The notes beneath the pieces are model-generated. The model made no database searches. It was not told where the DNA came from and saw only the letters and a program-made list of their open reading frames with translations. Positions 41,658 to 50,211 of a stretch of DNA of 64,000 bases are shown here, piece after piece. This stretch comes from Nocardia abscessus NBRC 100374 (GTDB lineage: Bacteria > Actinomycetota > Actinomycetes > Mycobacteriales > Mycobacteriaceae), in the NCBI RefSeq assembly GCF_000308455.1, contig NZ_BAFP01000037.1, positions 1 through 64,000 on the forward strand. The letters run 5' to 3'. The translations under genes were made by a program, and so were the position numbers. The first letter of the stretch is position 1; each line of letters opens with the position of its first letter.

Positions 41658-42458
41658 TCATTCCCCTAGGCGTCGTGCCGCGCGGTCGCGCAGGATCCGC
41701 GCGGTCTGCTCGTCGCCGGGCAGGAACGCCTCCAGTTGCAATTCGGCGAGGGTGACGTCGACGGCGGTGGCGAACGACGTGAGCGTGGTGATCAGACGCA
41801 ACTCGCCTTCGTCGCGGCGCAGACGCAGGGGCACCGCGAAACCGAGATGCTCCGGCCCCGGTTCGGCTTGCGGCAGATAGGTTTCCAGCTCGTCGATCAG
41901 TGCGTCGAGGGCGGGATCGGGGCTGCGGGTCATCCGGTTGCGCAGCGCCTCGGTGACGTGCCTGCCCCATTCCGGCAGGTTGAGCACGCGGGCGGCCAAG
42001 CCGTCGGGATGCAGGGCGAGCCGCAGTACGTTGACCGGAGGCTCCAGCAGCCAAGGGGCGGCGCCCTCGGTGAGCACGTCGAAGGCGGCGTTGGCGGCGA
42101 GCAGGATTCCGTAGGGCCGGACGACCAGCGCCGGGTAGGGCAGATGACCGTCCAGAACGGCCCGCAGAGCCTCCAGCACCGGCGCCAGTTCCACGGTGTC
42201 GATTTCCGATTCGGGGAAGATCGGCGCGTAGCCCGCGGCGAGCAGCAATCCGTTGCGTTCCCGCAGCGACAGGTCCAGTGATTCGGCCAGCCGCACCACC
42301 ATGGTGCGGCCGGGGCGCGAGCGGCCCTGCTCCAGGAAACTCAGATGTCGCTGTGTGGTGTCGGCGCGGATCGCGAGATCGAGCTGGCTGACCCGGCGCA
42401 GGGTCCGCCAATGCTTGAGCTGCCGGGCGAACCCGGTGGACTGGACCGCCGTCGTCAT
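41658..42458 (-). CDS. XRE regulator with MmyB-like ligand domain
   Basis: A 266-residue regulator. The N-terminal helix-turn-helix is LKHWRTLRRVSQLDLAIRADTTQRHLSFLEQGRSRP; residues about 100-260 match the MmyB-like PAS-type domain (VVRPYGILLAANAAFDVL, PVNVLRLALHPDGLA, LRRDEGELRLITTLTSF). Such proteins often control a divergent oxidoreductase or NTF2-type gene; the NTF2-like gene at 42545 is divergent here, 86 bp away. Confidence 0.87.
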   Translation of the reverse strand: MTTAVQSTGFARQLKHWRTLRRVSQLDLAIRADTTQRHLSFLEQGRSRPGRTMVVRLAESLDLSLRERNGLLLAAGYAPIFPESEIDTVELAPVLEALRAVLDGHLPYPALVVRPYGILLAANAAFDVLTEGAAPWLLEPPVNVLRLALHPDGLAARVLNLPEWGRHVTEALRNRMTRSPDPALDALIDELETYLPQAEPGPEHLGFAVPLRLRRDEGELRLITTLTSFATAVDVTLAELQLEAFLPGDEQTARILRDRAARRLGE

Positions 42459-42544
42459 AGCAGCAGTATCGGGCGGGTGGTTGGTCCTTGGCCATACCCT
42501 GCGGGGAATCGCACACGCGCCGGACGACGGCAAAACTCTGCGGC

Positions 42545-42988
42545 ATGAGCAAACAACTCGATGAGCAGGAACTGTCGCGATTCACCGAGCGGTACATCGC
42601 GCTGTGGAACGAGCCCGACGCCGACGCCAGGCACGAACAGATCAGGCGTCTGTGGTCCGAGGACGGCGCCCAGGTGCTGGTGGACCCGCCGCAGGCGATG
42701 CGGGAGGCATTGGCCCAGTTGTCCTTCCCGATTCCGACCGTGCAGATCCGCGGCTACGAAGCGCTGGACCGTCGCGTCGATCGCGCGTACGACGAGTTCG
42801 TCGCCCCTGGCGAGCACGTGTTCGTGGGAGCAGGACCCGCGGTGCGGTTGTCGGTGAACCTGATCGGCGTCACCTGGCACATGGTGGCCGAGGCGGACGG
42901 GGCCGTCGTCGGCGGTGGGTACGACGTGATCGCACTCGATGACGAGGGCCGGATCCGGTGGGACCACCAGTACATCGGCGTCGCGTGA
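42545..42988 (+). CDS. SnoaL/NTF2-like protein
   Basis: A 147-residue single-domain protein with the NTF2 cone fold: FTERYIALWNEPDADARHEQIRRLWSEDG is the entry helix pair, and the later strands include FVGAGPAVRLSVNL, HMVAEADGAVVGGGYDV and EGRIRWDHQYIG. Members are small cyclases, isomerases or ligand binders; no catalytic Asp/His pair can be assigned with confidence. It is divergent from the XRE gene and likely regulated by it. Confidence 0.8.
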   Translation: MSKQLDEQELSRFTERYIALWNEPDADARHEQIRRLWSEDGAQVLVDPPQAMREALAQLSFPIPTVQIRGYEALDRRVDRAYDEFVAPGEHVFVGAGPAVRLSVNLIGVTWHMVAEADGAVVGGGYDVIALDDEGRIRWDHQYIGVA

Positions 42989-42995
42989 GGAATGC

Positions 42996-43718
42996 TCAGG
43001 GGCAGGCGGTGAGGATCCGCACCATGGCGTCCTTCTCGGCCGGGGTGACCCAGAGCTGGTATGCCGCCTTCACCTGGACCTGCCTGGTCACGTAGGCGCA
43101 GTGATAGCCCTTGATCGGCGGCAGCCATTCGGACGCGTCGGAGTCGCTCTTGGACTGGTTGGTGGGACCGTCCACGGCTTGCAGGTTCAGTGGATCGTTG
43201 GCCAGGTCACGTCGGCGTTCGGCGGAAAGCTGCTGTGCGCCTTTCTGCCAGGCGTCCGAGAGCGCGATGACGTGATCGATCTGCACCTCGTCGGAGGACT
43301 TCGTGCCGCGTTTGAAGTTGATGGTCTTGCCGGTGTAGGGGTCGGCGAGGGTCCCGGTGGCGACGATGCACTTGCCCGACTTGAAGGTCACGTCGGTCAG
43401 GTCGCGCTGCAGGATGTCGTTGCGGGTGTCGCAGCCGTTGCCGCCGCCGGGCACCGAGACATTGTCCGACCACGGAGGCCCGAATTCGTCTCGGCTGTAG
43501 CCGGTTCTGGGTGCGCGATCCGCGACGCGCAGGGAGTTCAAGAGGGCGAGGGCGTCCCGCCCTGGCATCGAGGCGGGCGCGTCGGCGCAGGCCCGGCCGT
43601 CGGAACCGCACTGCGCCGCCGTCGACTCACTGGGCCGGATGGAGGAACACCCGACCAGTCCGATGGAAGTCGCGACCATGACACCGATCAGAGCCAGCCG
43701 CTGCGCTGTGGACTTCAT
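42996..43718 (-). CDS. Secreted HNH-family nuclease lipoprotein
   Basis: A 240-residue exported protein. A signal peptide ends in a lipobox, IGLVGCSS. The mature part has GCDTRNDILQRDL, DEVQIDHVIALSDAW and NDPLNLQAVDGPTNQSKSD, the core of the HNH/GmrSD-C-type (DUF1524-like) nuclease found in secreted actinobacterial proteins. ATG 43718 follows AGGAAG. The likely role is breakdown of extracellular DNA for nutrient use or competition; catalytic His lies in QIDHV. Confidence 0.87.
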   Translation of the reverse strand: MKSTAQRLALIGVMVATSIGLVGCSSIRPSESTAAQCGSDGRACADAPASMPGRDALALLNSLRVADRAPRTGYSRDEFGPPWSDNVSVPGGGNGCDTRNDILQRDLTDVTFKSGKCIVATGTLADPYTGKTINFKRGTKSSDEVQIDHVIALSDAWQKGAQQLSAERRRDLANDPLNLQAVDGPTNQSKSDSDASEWLPPIKGYHCAYVTRQVQVKAAYQLWVTPAEKDAMVRILTACP

Positions 43719-43867
43719 CGAACTTCCTAACGCCGAATCCACTTGAAACTGTAACCGGCGTCAAAGTATCCAGTCCGGGTGTTCGCACAACCGAATGGCG
43801 CGTATGAGATTCGGCACAGGTGGTCGATATCCGGAGGCTCACAAGGCCACCGGGCCGGAAAGCGGGC

Positions 43868-43907
43868 CCGCCCCCGAATCGCCGTGCCGGCGCCGATTCG
43901 GGGGCGG
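43868..43907. terminator. Orphan strong hairpin in a gene-free region
   Basis: A perfect 14-bp stem (43868-43881 with 43894-43907) with a 12-base loop. No gene of either strand ends nearby. The surrounding gap 43719-44410 has no convincing frame; its right half (about 44140-44270) is unusually AT-rich and carries several GTAGAT/ATCTAC motifs. Confidence 0.6.
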
Positions 43908-44410
43908 TCTATCACGAGGAGACCTGTGGAGCCGCGCGGTTGTGCGGATGGTTGTCCACTCCGAATTCCGCACTGGGACGACACCACGGGGCTGATGAGG
44001 GGGAGGTCCCGAGGTGTCGAGCCGCGCCTGTTCCGGACTCGCTCGTGACGATCAGGGCGATCGGGATCCGGTGGGTGCCGGTGACCGGGGAGGCCGTACC
44101 CTATGGGGCGCCAGCACGCATCCGCTCCATCTCGATCGCGCTTGATTCTACGTATCAAAACAGTAGATAGGCGATATGTAGATTGGCAAGTTCGTTCTGA
44201 TGGTTCGAAAAATTTCTCAGCCGATCTTCAGTTTCGGCCATACATCTACTGCATGACTACGGATGTCTCCCTGAGATGACGGCGCAGCGCGGGTGTCGTC
44301 CATCCGCTCGGTCCTGTGACGATGCTCACGTCGTGTCCGGTCACAGACAAGCGAAATCGTGTGTCGAAACGGGTGCAGGCAAGCAGACCCGGACCCGGAA
44401 GGACCACATC

Positions 44411-45283
44411 ATGCCGACCGTCGACGTACTCGACTCCTTCATCCACTACCGCGACACCGGTGCGGGCGACACCCCCGTGGTGTTCCTGCACGGCAATCCG
44501 ACTTCGTCGTACCTGTGGCGCAACGTGATTCCGCACGTCGCCGACCGGACCAGGGCGCTGGCGCCCGACCTGATCGGCATGGGGGAGTCGGGCAAGCCCG
44601 ACAGCGACTACCGGTTCACCGATCACGCCGCATACCTGGACGCCTGGTTCGACGCACTCGGGCTGGACCAGGTGGTGCTGGTCGGCCATGACTGGGGTGG
44701 CGCGCTGGGCATGGACTGGGCCGCCAGGCACCGGGGCCGGGTGCGCGGAGTCGCGCTGATCGAGACGTTCCTGCGGCCGATGCGCTGGGACGAGCTGCCC
44801 GCGCTCGGCGCCGAGTTGTTCCGGAAGTTCCGCTCGGCGGAAGGAGAGCGAATGGTGCTGGAGGAGAACACCTTCATCGAGTTCAACCTGCCGAGGGGCG
44901 TCGCAGACCTGTCGGCCGAGGATCACGATGTGTACCGGGCCCCGTACCCCACACCGGCCGCGCGCAAGCCGCTGCTGGCGTGGCCGCGCGAGTTCCCGCT
45001 GGACGGAGAGCCCGCCGACGTGGTCGCTCTGGTGCGCAACTACGGCGCGTGGGCGGCCGCGACACCCGAGGTGCCCAAATTGCTGATGGCGCTGGAGAAC
45101 GGCGTCGGAATGGGGGCGGCGGAGGTGATCGACTGGGCTGCGAGCGCTTTCGCGAGCGCCGAGGTCGCGCCGATCGGTCCCGGCGGCCACCACGCGCCGG
45201 AAGACCGGCCGGACGAGATCGGCCGGGCTGTCGCGGCGTGGCTGGACCGGCACGCCCTGATCGGGACCGCAGCTCGCTCGTGA
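44411..45283 (+). CDS. Haloalkane dehalogenase (HLD-II type)
   Basis: A 290-residue alpha/beta hydrolase that splits carbon-halogen bonds by an ester intermediate. Residues fit LinB/DhaA: Asn29 in FLHGNPTSSYLWRNV and Trp95 stabilise halide, Asp94 in VGHDWGG is the nucleophile, Glu118 in LIETFLRP the acid, and His260 in GGHHAPED the base. GGAAGGA lies 8 bases before the ATG. The AT-rich upstream region may hold its promoter. Natural substrate unknown. Confidence 0.93.
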   Translation: MPTVDVLDSFIHYRDTGAGDTPVVFLHGNPTSSYLWRNVIPHVADRTRALAPDLIGMGESGKPDSDYRFTDHAAYLDAWFDALGLDQVVLVGHDWGGALGMDWAARHRGRVRGVALIETFLRPMRWDELPALGAELFRKFRSAEGERMVLEENTFIEFNLPRGVADLSAEDHDVYRAPYPTPAARKPLLAWPREFPLDGEPADVVALVRNYGAWAAATPEVPKLLMALENGVGMGAAEVIDWAASAFASAEVAPIGPGGHHAPEDRPDEIGRAVAAWLDRHALIGTAARS

Positions 45284-45347
45284 CCCGCGCCACGGGGTGA
45301 CCCGGCGCTGCTTGCGTCGACCGCGACCCAGGCCGAATGATGGCCGG

Positions 45348-46208
45348 ATGAGCACGCAGCACGAGCGGGTCGCGGCGGACGAGCAGGTCATGGTCGCGCG
45401 CGCGGTCGCGGGCGACCGGGACGCCGTCGCCCAGGTGGTGCGCCTGCTGCAGGACCCGCTCTACCGGCTGGCGCTGCGGATGGTCTGGCGGCCCGCCGAG
45501 GCCGAAGACGCGACGCAGGAGATCCTGGTGCGCGTCCTCGGTCATCTGCACACCTGGCGCGCCGAGGCGAAGCTGCTCACCTGGGCTTACCGCATCGGCG
45601 TCAACCACCTGCTGAACCTGCGGCGGCAGACCCCGCACGAGGCCGCGCAACTGAGCCTGGAGGCCTACCGGGACGGGCTGGCCGACGGCTTGTCGGAGGC
45701 GGACTATCGCGGACCGGAAGCGGTGCTGCTGACCGCGGAAGTGCGGCTCACCTGTAGTCAGGGCATGCTGCAATGCCTGGCCCGCGACGAACGGGTCGCC
45801 TTCGTGCTCGGCGAGGTGTTCGAGCTGAACTCGACCGAGGCCGCCTGGATTCTCGACATCACTCCCGCCGCCTACCGAAAGCGATTGGAGCGCGCCAAGA
45901 AACGGCTCGGGAACTTCCTGAACGCGACCTGCGGCCTGGTCGACCCGCAAGCGTTCTGCCGCTGCTCGCGCCGGGTGGACCGAGCGCTCGCGCTGGGACG
46001 GGTCGACCAGCGCCGTCCGGTGTACGCGCGCCATCCGGTCAGCCCGGGCGGGCGCACCGCGGCCGCAGCCGAACAGCAGATGGTCCGGTTGCACGATGCG
46101 GCGTCGGTGCTGCGCGCGCACCCGGACTACGCCGCGCCGCAAGCGAAGATGGACGCGATCGCGGGGCTGCTCGGTTCCGGCCGCTTCCCCCTGCTCGACG
46201 AGAAGTGA
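45348..46208 (+). CDS. ECF-type sigma factor with cysteine-rich C-terminal extension
   Basis: A 286-residue sigma-70 protein. Region 2 is VVRLLQDPLYRLALRMVWRPAEAEDATQEILVRVLGHL with HTWRAEAKLLTWAYRIGVNHLL; region 4 is FVLGEVFELNSTEAAWILDITPAAYRKRLERAKKRL. After it, ATCGLVDPQAFCRCSRRV gives three clustered cysteines, a likely zinc or redox site, then a helical tail. No anti-sigma gene is adjacent, so the extension may regulate it. Convergent with phoU. Confidence 0.86.
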   Translation: MSTQHERVAADEQVMVARAVAGDRDAVAQVVRLLQDPLYRLALRMVWRPAEAEDATQEILVRVLGHLHTWRAEAKLLTWAYRIGVNHLLNLRRQTPHEAAQLSLEAYRDGLADGLSEADYRGPEAVLLTAEVRLTCSQGMLQCLARDERVAFVLGEVFELNSTEAAWILDITPAAYRKRLERAKKRLGNFLNATCGLVDPQAFCRCSRRVDRALALGRVDQRRPVYARHPVSPGGRTAAAAEQQMVRLHDAASVLRAHPDYAAPQAKMDAIAGLLGSGRFPLLDEK

Positions 46209-46253
46209 CCGGCTCGGCAGCCCGCGTCGCGGCGATCGGCTACCGGAGGCGGC

Positions 46254-46916
46254 TCACTCGTCGTCGGTGGGCTGGGCGGTCGGGGGAACCCCGGTGTCGA
46301 GGAAGCGAATGAGCCGATCGATGCGTGCCGTGTGGTCGACACAGCGTTCCAGGTGGTGACCCAGCAGCGCGATATCGATCGCGACCTCGGTGGACGGTTG
46401 GGACTCCGGCTCGCGCAGCACGGCATGCAGTTGCTGGTGCAGCGTTTCCATCGGCCGCGCGGTAGGCGTCTGCTCCTCGGCCTGCGCCTGGTGGCCCGCG
46501 ACCGCCTGCGCGGCCAACGCCGTGCGCTGCGCCGCCAACTGACCCATCGCGGCGAGGATGTCCAGGATGGGTTGCGTCGCCACGTGTCCCGGATGGCTCC
46601 GGTACACCTGGTCGGCGACCCGGCTGGCGAGCCAGCCGATGCGGGACAGTTCACCGGCGATCTGGATCGCGGTCACCACGTGCCGTAGGTCGCGCGCCAC
46701 CGGCGCCTGTAACGCCAGCAGCACCACGGTGCGCGCCTCACACGCGCCGTACATCTTCTGCAACTGCTCGTCGAGCGCGAAGACCTCGTAGGTCGCGGTG
46801 AGGTCGGCGTCGACGAGCGCGTCGGTGACACGCTCGACGGCGTCGTGGGCGAGCGTGCACATCAGCGTCAGATCTTTCGTCAACGCGATGAGCTCGGCAG
46901 TGAACTGAGTGCGCAC
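46254..46916 (-). CDS. phoU: PhoU-domain protein
   Basis: A 220-residue all-helical protein with two PhoU repeats (LTLMCTLAHDAVERVTDALVDADLTA, ALQAPVARDLRHVVTAIQIAGELSRIG, and ALLGHHLERCVDHTARI in the second half). PhoU restrains phosphate uptake signalling and phosphate ABC transport. No pst or pho two-component genes are nearby. The start is a GTG at 46916. The following gap to 47460 contains no supported gene. Confidence 0.88.
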   Translation of the reverse strand: MRTQFTAELIALTKDLTLMCTLAHDAVERVTDALVDADLTATYEVFALDEQLQKMYGACEARTVVLLALQAPVARDLRHVVTAIQIAGELSRIGWLASRVADQVYRSHPGHVATQPILDILAAMGQLAAQRTALAAQAVAGHQAQAEEQTPTARPMETLHQQLHAVLREPESQPSTEVAIDIALLGHHLERCVDHTARIDRLIRFLDTGVPPTAQPTDDE

Positions 46917-47460
46917 CGCCAAATTCTCACCTATCGACCGGTGCGGGGTCGATTCCTTGCCGGATGTTCTTCGGTAACGACCTCGCCTCGGTTCGGCGCC
47001 CGCGGCCCCGCCGCGATCACCAACCGCGCGGCGCGAGCGCGTGGGTCGCGTGGAAAACCCTGGTCCTGGTGATTTTTTCGAGCAGCGCGGGCTTCGGCGG
47101 AGCCACCGGCTCGGCGCACGAGACCGAGGGCGTCGCTTGCGTCGACTCCGCGCGATCGCGCTGGTCGGCGCGGTCCGGGACAAGCGGCGGAGAGTTATTG
47201 CCGGAACGGAGAATTATGGTGCACATCACAGTGAGCCGTTGCGGCGCACGTCGACTCGTCCGATTGCTCACCGCATGCCCCGCCCTGCCCGCGGCGGCGG
47301 CGCGGACGGTCGATCCTGCCCGGTGCCGCGAGCGGGGTGTTTGCGATCCGGTGCCTGTGCGCGCCACGGCCGGGTGCGCGTCTGCCCGAGCCCTGCTCAG
47401 CGCCCGAATCGCGCGGGCGCGAAGCCTGCCCGCGGATGTCGCCGGTGTTACCGTCGCGGC

Positions 47461-47856
47461 ATGCCGAACTTGCGCGACATTCAGCATCGGGTGGTGACGG
47501 CGTTCCAGCGCCGGGTCGGCAACCCGATCCTTCGCACGCTGCCCGGACAGACCCTGCTGGAGACCACCGGCCGGGTCAGCGGACAGCCACGGACCACGCC
47601 CATCGGCGGGCGGAGGATCGGGCGGGAATTCTGGTTGGTCGCCGAGTTCGGCGAGCGCTCGCAGTATGTCCGGAACATCAAGGCGGACAACCGGGTCCGG
47701 CTGCGGCTGCACGGGCGGTGGCACACGGGCACCGCGCACCTGCTGCCCGACGACGATCCGCGTGCCCGCCTCGCCGCCCTGCCGCGGGCCAACAGCGCGG
47801 CCGTCCGGCTCGTCGGCACCGACCTGCTCACCCTCCGCATCGATCTGGACGACTGA
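47461..47856 (+). CDS. Deazaflavin (F420)-dependent nitroreductase family protein
   Basis: A 131-residue protein of the Ddn/DUF385 family with a split beta-barrel: LETTGRVSGQPRTTPIGGRRIG, FWLVAEFGERSQYVRNIKADN and WHTGTAHLLPDDDPRARL. These bind F420 and reduce quinones or nitro compounds; some lack activity. From codon 33 onwards, and for 40 bp past its stop, the DNA is repeated at 53884-54223. The gene lies just before the broken chaA-like gene. Confidence 0.9.
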   Translation: MPNLRDIQHRVVTAFQRRVGNPILRTLPGQTLLETTGRVSGQPRTTPIGGRRIGREFWLVAEFGERSQYVRNIKADNRVRLRLHGRWHTGTAHLLPDDDPRARLAALPRANSAAVRLVGTDLLTLRIDLDD

Positions 47857-47896
47857 GCCCCCGGGGCCGGGTGCGTCGAGATTGCACCCGACCAGG
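47557..47896 (+). repeat. 340-bp direct repeat, left copy
   Basis: As far as I can read by eye it is identical to 53884-54223. It begins inside the nitroreductase gene at codon 33 and ends 31 bp before the chaA-like fragment. The two copies bracket the accessory insertion. Confidence 0.9.
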
Positions 47897-47927
47897 ATGC
47901 GGATAGTTTGCTGGGACGATGGTGGGC

Positions 47928-48058
47928 ATGATCCGTGTGTTGACCGCCCGCTGGACCGTACTCCTACCACTGTTCGCCGTGCTCGCCCTCGCGGCCACCT
48001 GGGGTCGAAGTCTGCCCGGTGTCGCGGTGACGATCGTGGTGGTGGCGTTGATCGGGCA
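47928..48058 (+). pseudogene. chaA-like Ca2+/H+ antiporter, N-terminal fragment
   Basis: ATG 47928 opens MIRVLTARWTVLLPLFAVLALAATWGR.., the first helix of a Cax/ChaA cation:proton antiporter. After about 44 residues, at VVALIGH, the frame runs into accessory DNA and continues as an unrelated shadow. The matching C-terminal fragment is at 54230-54392; around 260 central residues of a typical 360-residue protein are missing. Confidence 0.75.
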
Positions 48059-48072
48059 CGCTTTTAAAAGCG
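48059..48072. repeat. 14-bp palindrome at the insertion boundary
   Basis: CGCTTTTAAAAGCG is a perfect palindrome at the point where the antiporter sequence gives way to accessory DNA, 5 bp from the stop of the XRE gene. It may be the left element end or a terminator for the XRE gene. Confidence 0.6.
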
Positions 48073-48076
48073 CTGG

Positions 48077-49009
48077 TCAGTGCGGGACTGCCGTCTCGCC
48101 GTTCGCGGCCCGGACCCACTTGGTGGCCCATTCGGCACTGCGGTGCGACTCCGGCATCTCTGCAAGGCCATGTTGCACTTCGTCGCGGGCTCGCTCGTGT
48201 TGTCCGAGAATCCAGAGCACCCGGGCACGCTGGAGGCACCAGAAGCCCATGGTGTACCAGTATCCCGCTTCGGGCGGTTCTTCCCCCTCGGAGTCTTCCG
48301 CTGCCTTGTCGGCGAGGATCAGGGTGTGTTGCGCGGCTCGTGTGTTGCCGCTGACGGCATGTACTCGCGCAAGCTGATAGTTCTCGTACACGCGGATGAG
48401 CGGGTGCATCTGCGCTACGGACATGACTACCTCGGCGTAGCTCTCTGCTTCGTGCCACTGGTTCCGCGCTAACGAGGCATAAGCGGTGAAGCTGAGTGCG
48501 TGCGCGAGTTGATCGGGCCCGTTGGCTGCTTCGGCGAGTTGGACGGCACGGGCGAGGCTTTGCCGAGAGGCGGTGTCGGCACCGGTAACTAGTTCGAGCC
48601 AGCCTCGGTACTGACTGATCTCGCTCGCGATCATTGCTGAACGCTTCGCTAGCGCTGAGTTGGCTTGCTCAGCAAATGATTCGGCCATCTTCCCGATTCC
48701 CTGTACAGCGGGAAGCACTGCCACTGGACCGGTCGCATCTTCGATGCGCCTCATCGAGGCCAGCATCGTGGCAACTTCTCGCAGACTGGATGCATCGACG
48801 TTGGCAGCCGATCCCGCGACAGTCGACAGTCGGCCCAAATCGGTACCTAAGACTCTCTCGTAGGCATCAACGATGCGTTGAGGTACCGGGCGCTTGCCTG
48901 ACTCGATCAGGCTCAGGTACGCGGGGCTGTAGTTGGTCAGTGCGGCCATCGCTCGCAACTTCACACCCCGCGCCTCGCGTGCAGTGCGGAGTATTGAACC
49001 CTGCTTCAT
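48077..49009 (-). CDS. XRE regulator with TPR-like C-terminal domain
   Basis: A 310-residue protein. Residues 1-60 form a helix-turn-helix (ILRTAREARGVKLRAMAALTNYSPAYLSLIESGKRP). The remaining 250 are helical repeats (ALSFTAYASLARNQWHEAESYA, VYENYQLARVHAVSGNTRAAQHTLILADK) resembling TPR-type sensors in actinobacterial Rgg/Xre regulators. GAGGGG precedes the ATG. It is divergent from the small-gene chain at 49150, with a 140-bp gap holding the likely promoters. Confidence 0.85.
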   Translation of the reverse strand: MKQGSILRTAREARGVKLRAMAALTNYSPAYLSLIESGKRPVPQRIVDAYERVLGTDLGRLSTVAGSAANVDASSLREVATMLASMRRIEDATGPVAVLPAVQGIGKMAESFAEQANSALAKRSAMIASEISQYRGWLELVTGADTASRQSLARAVQLAEAANGPDQLAHALSFTAYASLARNQWHEAESYAEVVMSVAQMHPLIRVYENYQLARVHAVSGNTRAAQHTLILADKAAEDSEGEEPPEAGYWYTMGFWCLQRARVLWILGQHERARDEVQHGLAEMPESHRSAEWATKWVRAANGETAVPH

Positions 49010-49149
49010 CGGTCCACCCCTCGGCGCTGAAAACAGCTGTCAACAACAAACGGGGCTGATACCCCGTTGATTCCACGAGACTACTACTCGGCGCACCTCA
49101 CTGATGGTGCGTCGGAGCGCAACTCATTATCGATGCAGCAGGGGGTTCT

Positions 49150-49638
49150 ATGAATCATGTAGTTTTCGGGAATACGCCCTTGTCCCGATGCCACTATTAC
49201 CGGAACGTGTGCGATATACCCGCGAGAGTTGACCCTCCCCAGGTAGGCCGGATCGTGGCCCGCTGCGGCTCAGTGTGGGCGATCACCATGCCCGCCGTAT
49301 TGTGCCACGACGTGAAGGTGTGGATGCAAAACCAGGGTTACAAGCTGGGGCCGATCCTGTCGCACCCACGGTCGAAACGGTGGACGTTCATTATTCGCCC
49401 TGACGTGCCGGACGACGTGCCGTTGTTCGCTGAGATGTTCCGGTTGGATGTGTCGATTGTGCGAGACGGCGGAACGATCGGGCTGCCGAGTCCAGCCGAT
49501 CGAGGGACCAAGTTCCGTGCGTGGATCGTTCTGCCGGACAGCCATGTCCGCCCGTCCGGGCGTCTTGTTGTGCGGGCTGTCCGTGACATTGTGGCGGCGA
49601 AGAGGGCGCGGCGTCGGCGGGGACTGGCTTATGCCTGA
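49150..49638 (+). CDS. Unrecognised protein, first of a small-gene chain
   Basis: A 162-residue soluble protein. The centre (LGPILSHPRSKRWTFIIRPDVP, LDVSIVRDGGTIGLPSP) looks like a compact beta-rich domain, and the C-terminus is basic (AKRARRRRG). GGGGG lies 4 bases before the ATG. It resembles short proteins found beside XRE regulators in Nocardia genomes, but I cannot assign a family. It overlaps the next gene by 8 bases. Confidence 0.65.
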   Translation: MNHVVFGNTPLSRCHYYRNVCDIPARVDPPQVGRIVARCGSVWAITMPAVLCHDVKVWMQNQGYKLGPILSHPRSKRWTFIIRPDVPDDVPLFAEMFRLDVSIVRDGGTIGLPSPADRGTKFRAWIVLPDSHVRPSGRLVVRAVRDIVAAKRARRRRGLAYA

Positions 49639-49921
49639 CTGCGTTTCGTGCGGGCAAGGTCCATGGATCAAGCTGTCTCACTGCGGGATCTTCGGGTACG
49701 ACCAGGCGACGAATGCGTTGCTGTCGGTACGGTGCCCGTCGCGGTTCTGCCCCGACAAGTTGGTGCCGCTGGTGAATGGTCGCATCGCTCTGCATACCGC
49801 GCCAATAGACGAAATCGTGCCGGGTGGGTGCCCGTGGGTTGGTACGCGCATCGTTGATGATCGTGCGGACTACGAAGCAGCGCACTCCGGTCGGGTACAG
49901 CCCGGCTGGGACTGGTCATGA
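49631..49921 (+). CDS. Small cysteine-rich protein
   Basis: A 96-residue protein with MPDCVSCGQGPW at the start and RCPSRFCPDKL in the middle, two CxxC-like pairs that could form a zinc ribbon; another Cys is in GGCPW. It ends GRVQPGWDWS. Overlaps both neighbours (8 and 4 bases), which supports translation. Function unknown. Confidence 0.6.
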   Translation: MPDCVSCGQGPWIKLSHCGIFGYDQATNALLSVRCPSRFCPDKLVPLVNGRIALHTAPIDEIVPGGCPWVGTRIVDDRADYEAAHSGRVQPGWDWS

Positions 49922-50187
49922 CGCTCGCCGACAGTGCCGCACGGCCAACGCTGCAACTACTCCAGGGCGGCAAGTCCGACAGATTCGACGTTGAGGCAGC
50001 GTTGTCGAGACTGCTCGAACGGTTGGCGTCGCACAGCAACCCCGGTCTGCCGTTGATGAGTCGCACTGCTGCCGACAAGGCATTAGATGCACACGAGGAT
50101 TGCGACCTGTTGCAGTGTTCGACGTTGGTAGCGGCGCAACTCGTGATCCGCGACAACTACCGGTGGTTCCGGGAACGGGGCATGTGA
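49918..50187 (+). CDS. Small hypothetical protein
   Basis: An 89-residue, mostly helical protein (DVEAALSRLLERLASHSNP, KALDAHEDCDLLQCSTLVAAQLVI). ATGA overlap with the upstream gene. No known family. Probably part of the operon controlled by the divergent XRE regulator. Confidence 0.55.
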   Translation: MTLADSAARPTLQLLQGGKSDRFDVEAALSRLLERLASHSNPGLPLMSRTAADKALDAHEDCDLLQCSTLVAAQLVIRDNYRWFRERGM

Positions 50188-50211
50188 TGACGTCCCCCGA
50201 ACGAACCGGAC

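Noticed and set aside
43727..44170. Frames of 116-143 codons on both strands in the gap before the dehalogenase
   Set aside because: Both cross the orphan hairpin, lack ribosome sites, and have shadow-like composition.
47218..47497. Small plus-strand frame with GGAG before its ATG
   Set aside because: The protein is Cys/Arg/Ala rich without pattern, and its end overlaps the start of the nitroreductase gene in another frame.
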